A DNA stretch of 64,000 nt from Fimbriimonadaceae bacterium (GTDB taxonomy: Bacteria > Armatimonadota > Fimbriimonadia > Fimbriimonadales > Fimbriimonadaceae), in NCBI GenBank assembly GCA_023957775.1, contig JAMLGR010000002.1:124001-188000 (forward strand), read 5' to 3'. A program made the translations under genes and the position numbers. The notes beneath the pieces were generated by a model. The model saw only the letters and a list, made by a program, of their open reading frames with translations. It was not told where the DNA came from and did no database searches. Within the stretch, counting starts at the first letter, position 1. Each line of letters begins with the position of its first letter. This document shows, piece after piece, positions 60,988 to 64,000 of the stretch.

Positions 60988-62409
60988 ATGCGCGCGTTCC
61001 TTTCCCTGGTGGTTTTGCTGGGTTGCCTGATGCAGCTCCAGGCGCAGGCCGTCCCCACGCCCCCCGAGCCGAAGCTCCATCCCGGGGACGTGATTTCGGT
61101 GACCGTCTTCGGCTATCACCCCTATGGGGGAGACTTCACCGTCTTCGACGACGGGACGATCAACGGGGAGGGATTTGGCCGTCTGGTAGTCCAGAACCTC
61201 ACTTTGGGCGAAACGAAAGCCCGCCTTGAGAAGGCGCTTGCCTCTAGTTTGAAAGACCCCTCGGTGCGTGTCGTGCTGAAATCGCAGCGGCGCCCGCTTG
61301 TTTACGTGCTCGGCCTGGGCGCGCAACAAGAGGGCGACACCGCTTCGTCGGTCCGGCGGGGCGGCGCGCTGGAGATCCTCCCAGGCATGACGCTCCGGCA
61401 ACTGGTCGCGACCATCACCTTGCCGAGCGAACCCGATCTGCTGGACGCGACCCTGCACCGCAAAGACGGGTCGATGATCTCCGTCGATCTTCTCAAACTC
61501 GCGCAAGGAAGCCCGGACCAGTGGAACGGCCTGCTCGAAGGCGACGACACGCTCGTGATCCTTCCCAAGCCCTACATCAGGATCTGGCTGCTCGGTGCCG
61601 TGAAGAGCCCGGGCGAAGTCCGCGTGCGGGAGGGCCTCGACGTGTACAAAGCCCTTTCGGCGTTCGGAGGGCCGGCTGGGACGGGCGACCTGCCCGAGGA
61701 GATGACCCTGACCATCAAACGCGGCCCGGACACCCACGTGCTGCCCTTGAAGCCGGCGCCGGGAAACCCCAGCTTCAAGCTGGAGGCCGGAGATGTGCTC
61801 TACGTCGAGCCGACCACCAAGATCCGAATCACCGTCGGAGGCGACGTCATGGAGCCCGGCACCTATCTGGTCAACGAGGGTTCGGGGATCGGCCGAGTCG
61901 TCGCCGAAGCGCGGGGAACGACGCCCACGGGAACCCTGGCCGGAACGTTGGTGATGCGCGGTGCCGACGTGTTCCGGGTCGATGCCACCGGCCCCGTCGT
62001 CGGCGGTCCCGATGCGGCATTCGAACTCCAATCCGGTGATTTCGTCTACGTCCCGCGCAACGAGCGCTGGGTGTACGCGCTCGGCGAGGTGAACAGCCCC
62101 GGCCAATTCATTATCCCCGACGGCCAGACCTGGACCGCCGCAGATCTACTCGGCAAAGCGCACGGCCTTGGCGGGCAAGGCACCCTCCGAAGGGTCACGC
62201 TCCTGCGCGCCGGTCCCGATGGAAAGGTCGTTCCCACAAAGTTCAACTTGGACGAATTCCTCAAGGACGGCCGCGTGGAGAGCAACCCGCAGCTGCAAGT
62301 GGGAGACGTGCTCTTCTTCGGCGAGCCGAAGGGGATCACGATCGGGACGCTGAGCCAGCTTGGCCAGGCGGCGTTCTACTTCGACGCGATCTTCAAAATC
62401 CGCAAGTAG
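60988..62409 (+). CDS. Polysaccharide export protein with SLBB repeats (Wza-like)
   Basis: A 473-residue outer-envelope protein. Signal peptide RAFLSLVVLLGCLMQLQA, then a Poly_export domain (LHPGDVISVTVFGYHPYGGDFTVFDDGTI) and three to four SLBB domains (VYVLGLGAQQEGDTAS, IWLLGAVKSPGEVRVREGLD, ITVGGDVMEPGTYLVNEGSGI, VYALGEVNSPGQFIIPDGQT). Wza-type proteins form the outer-membrane channel for capsule or exopolysaccharide, but a lipobox cysteine is not clear: the only Cys in the signal region is at LLGCLM. No glycosyltransferase or Wzc gene is beside it. GTG 60970 is an alternative start; ATG 60988 gives the signal peptide cleanly. Confidence 0.88.
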   Translation: MRAFLSLVVLLGCLMQLQAQAVPTPPEPKLHPGDVISVTVFGYHPYGGDFTVFDDGTINGEGFGRLVVQNLTLGETKARLEKALASSLKDPSVRVVLKSQRRPLVYVLGLGAQQEGDTASSVRRGGALEILPGMTLRQLVATITLPSEPDLLDATLHRKDGSMISVDLLKLAQGSPDQWNGLLEGDDTLVILPKPYIRIWLLGAVKSPGEVRVREGLDVYKALSAFGGPAGTGDLPEEMTLTIKRGPDTHVLPLKPAPGNPSFKLEAGDVLYVEPTTKIRITVGGDVMEPGTYLVNEGSGIGRVVAEARGTTPTGTLAGTLVMRGADVFRVDATGPVVGGPDAAFELQSGDFVYVPRNERWVYALGEVNSPGQFIIPDGQTWTAADLLGKAHGLGGQGTLRRVTLLRAGPDGKVVPTKFNLDEFLKDGRVESNPQLQVGDVLFFGEPKGITIGTLSQLGQAAFYFDAIFKIRK

Positions 62410-62413
62410 TGTC

Positions 62414-64000
62414 TCACTCCCCGGTCGGGACCCAGATGTTCTTGACCTGGGTCGCACGGCGCAGAGCTTCCCGCGCGTCGGCGGGGAGCACACGCCCCGT
62501 CCACGTCTGCTTCAGGTTGCCCGCCGAGAGCCGCTCCGCCTCGGCGGCGGCCTCAATGTCTCCGAAGTGCCACAAGGCGTCCACCCCATCGTGCTTGGCC
62601 AGGTCCTGCTCCATTTCGGCGTGAGGACCTGTCAAGAGGTTCAGCACACCGCCGGGCACGTCGGATGCTTCCAGCACGCGAACGAGATCGCAGGCTGCGA
62701 GCGGGTGCGTTTGGGATGGCAACGCCACGACGGCATTGCCCATCGCGATGGCCGGCAGAACGAGTGCGAGCAAACCCAGGAGGGGCGGGTCCTCGGGGCA
62801 TACGAGGCCGACGACCCCCACGGGCTCGGGCCGCGTGTAGTTGAGCCCACGGAACGGCGTGCGGTGTACCGCCCCGTCGAACTTGTCCGCCCAGGCGGCG
62901 TAGTGGAACGCGCATGCGACCGCGGCGTCCACTTCGGCGGTGGCCCCGTCCCGATCGCCGGTCGTGTCCGCGATGGCTCGCGCCAAAAGCGCCCTCTCCG
63001 CTTCCATGTTCTCTGCGAGGTAGTACAAGATTTGGGCGCGCAGGTGGGTATTCGCGACCGCCCAGGACTCTTGCGCCTTCCGAGCCGCCTCCACGGCATT
63101 GCGGACATCTTTGCGATTGCCCCTCCCGACTTGGGCAGTGCCCCCGTGCTTCAGGTGCAGAGTCACGCTGTACCCACCGTCGGGTCGCACCTGCTTCCCG
63201 CCGATGTACAGCTTGTGGGTGCGGTCCATCCTTGGAGGGGCCGCTTCAACAGGGGCGGGTTGGGACTTCCCGCGGAGGCCTTCGACAACGGTGCCCCCCG
63301 CGCGGCCCTTCACGTACTCCCACAAGCCCTCGCGCCCGCCCTCCCGACCGTATCCCGATTCGCGATAGCCACCGAAGCCCGAGGCCGCGTCGAACTGGTT
63401 CGTACAGTTCACCCAGACCGTTCCGGCCTTCACGCGGTCGGCGATGTCCAGCGCCAAACCGACGTTCTCGCTCCAGACGCTGGCCGCGAGGCCGTAAGGC
63501 GTGTTGTTTGCCAATGCGACCGCTTCGTCCGGTGTCCGAAACGTCATCGCCACGAGAACGGGCCCGAAGATCTCCACTTGGGCGACCGTCGCCGCCGGGG
63601 CGACGTTCGTCAAGAGGGTCGGTGGATAGAACCAGCCGTCCTTGGGGCAGGACCAGGCGGGCTGAAACAGCTCGGCACCTTCGCGGCACCCTTGCTCGAC
63701 CAGGGACTTGATTCGTTCCAGCTGGACCGAATCGACGATCGCCCCGAGGTCGACGGCCTTGTCGAGCGGGTCGCCCACGCGGAGTTTCTCCATGCGCGCC
63801 CGAGTCTTCGCGAGCACGGTTTCGGCCACGCTCTCCTGAACCAGGAGGCGCGAGCCGGCGCAACACACTTGGCCCTGGTTGAACCAGATCGCGTCCACGA
63901 GTCCCTCCACGGCGCTGTCGAGGTCCGCATCCTCGAACACGAGGAACGGGGACTTGCCCCCCAATTCCAACGACAGCTTCTTCCCCGTGCCCGCGGTCGC
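62414..64000 (-). CDS. Tandem aldehyde dehydrogenase (ALDH16-like), 5' end outside window
   Basis: The visible 529 residues run from inside a first ALDH domain to the end of a second. Domain 1 has LELGGKSPFLVFEDADLDSAV, catalytic Cys in NQGQVCCAGSR, and VEIFGPVLVAMTFRT with TVWVNCTNQFDAASGFGGYRESGYG. A linker of about 40 residues (QPAPVEAAPPRMDRTHKLYIGGKQV) joins domain 2, which has cofactor-binding FRGLNYTRPEPVGVVGLVCPEDPP but no Cys in the nucleophile region near NLKQTW. A normal domain followed by a second inert ALDH domain is the ALDH16 design. The gene continues beyond 64000. Confidence 0.85.
   Translation of the reverse strand, partial: ATAGTGKKLSLELGGKSPFLVFEDADLDSAVEGLVDAIWFNQGQVCCAGSRLLVQESVAETVLAKTRARMEKLRVGDPLDKAVDLGAIVDSVQLERIKSLVEQGCREGAELFQPAWSCPKDGWFYPPTLLTNVAPAATVAQVEIFGPVLVAMTFRTPDEAVALANNTPYGLAASVWSENVGLALDIADRVKAGTVWVNCTNQFDAASGFGGYRESGYGREGGREGLWEYVKGRAGGTVVEGLRGKSQPAPVEAAPPRMDRTHKLYIGGKQVRPDGGYSVTLHLKHGGTAQVGRGNRKDVRNAVEAARKAQESWAVANTHLRAQILYYLAENMEAERALLARAIADTTGDRDGATAEVDAAVACAFHYAAWADKFDGAVHRTPFRGLNYTRPEPVGVVGLVCPEDPPLLGLLALVLPAIAMGNAVVALPSQTHPLAACDLVRVLEASDVPGGVLNLLTGPHAEMEQDLAKHDGVDALWHFGDIEAAAEAERLSAGNLKQTWTGRVLPADAREALRRATQVKNIWVPTGE

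Overview
The window is about 65% GC, densely coded, and reads as a chromosomal segment of a diderm bacterium, most likely Armatimonadota (Fimbriimonadia-like). That placement is an inference. It rests on two paralogous outer-membrane proteins that join an N-terminal S-layer homology (SLH) domain to a coiled coil and a beta-barrel ending in Phe. Two PEP-CTERM proteins, a PSCyt1/DUF1549/DUF1553 plus DUF1501 pair, a tricorn-type protease and a 16S rRNA gene that is not followed by 23S or 5S point the same way. A database search with the 16S gene (20278-21787, minus) would settle the phylum.

Layout. 1-7.1 kb: the end of a sugar ABC permease, a fibro-slime PEP-CTERM protein, two tandem tRNA-Gly genes, a DUF817 membrane protein, an OFA-type MFS transporter, and a minus-strand run of ECF sigma factor, zinc-type anti-sigma and an exported RCC1/thrombospondin-3 protein. 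7.2-20.1 kb: an ATP-grasp-like protein, the cytochrome/DUF1501 pair, a TFIIB-type zinc-ribbon protein, a SpoIID-like secreted protein, an old-yellow-enzyme homologue behind a degenerate Fic/Doc-like protein, RarA, and a second PEP-CTERM protein. 20.15-22.03 kb: a complete solitary 16S transcription unit with promoter, leader/trailer processing stem and terminator.

22-34 kb: a membrane-anchored spermidine-synthase-like protein, a stand-alone receiver protein, an MFS-HEAT fusion, tmRNA, ribosomal protein L25, the tricorn protease, a multi-spanning MATE-like protein and a short RNase HIII. 34-42 kb: the two SLH-barrel genes, then serS, rpoN and tRNA-Ser(GCT). 42-54 kb: a lytic transglycosylase, a TPR-like protein, a membrane GAF protein, a CHMI-like tautomerase with a sugar isomerase, a chemotaxis transducer and a four-gene ABC-2 export operon. 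52.8-64 kb: a NanE-NanK fusion, glyS, an acyl-CoA dehydrogenase-like protein, a stand-alone four-helix-bundle (S23/IVP-type) protein, DUF4434, a PGQ-repeat protein, a GH172/DUF2961 protein, a polysaccharide export protein and the end of a tandem aldehyde dehydrogenase.

Most genes are core or envelope functions with no sign of a prophage, integron or CRISPR array. The least ordinary material is non-coding. Heptameric tandem repeats occur in at least six intergenic gaps, one of them folded into a hairpin between convergent genes. REP-like palindromes recur about 32 kb apart, and a 20-G homopolymer sits in a nested palindrome after glyS. I see no strong evidence for a new defence or mobile system. 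The best candidates for undescribed biology are the heptamer repeats, the MFS-HEAT fusion and the Fic-like protein that lacks its catalytic histidine.
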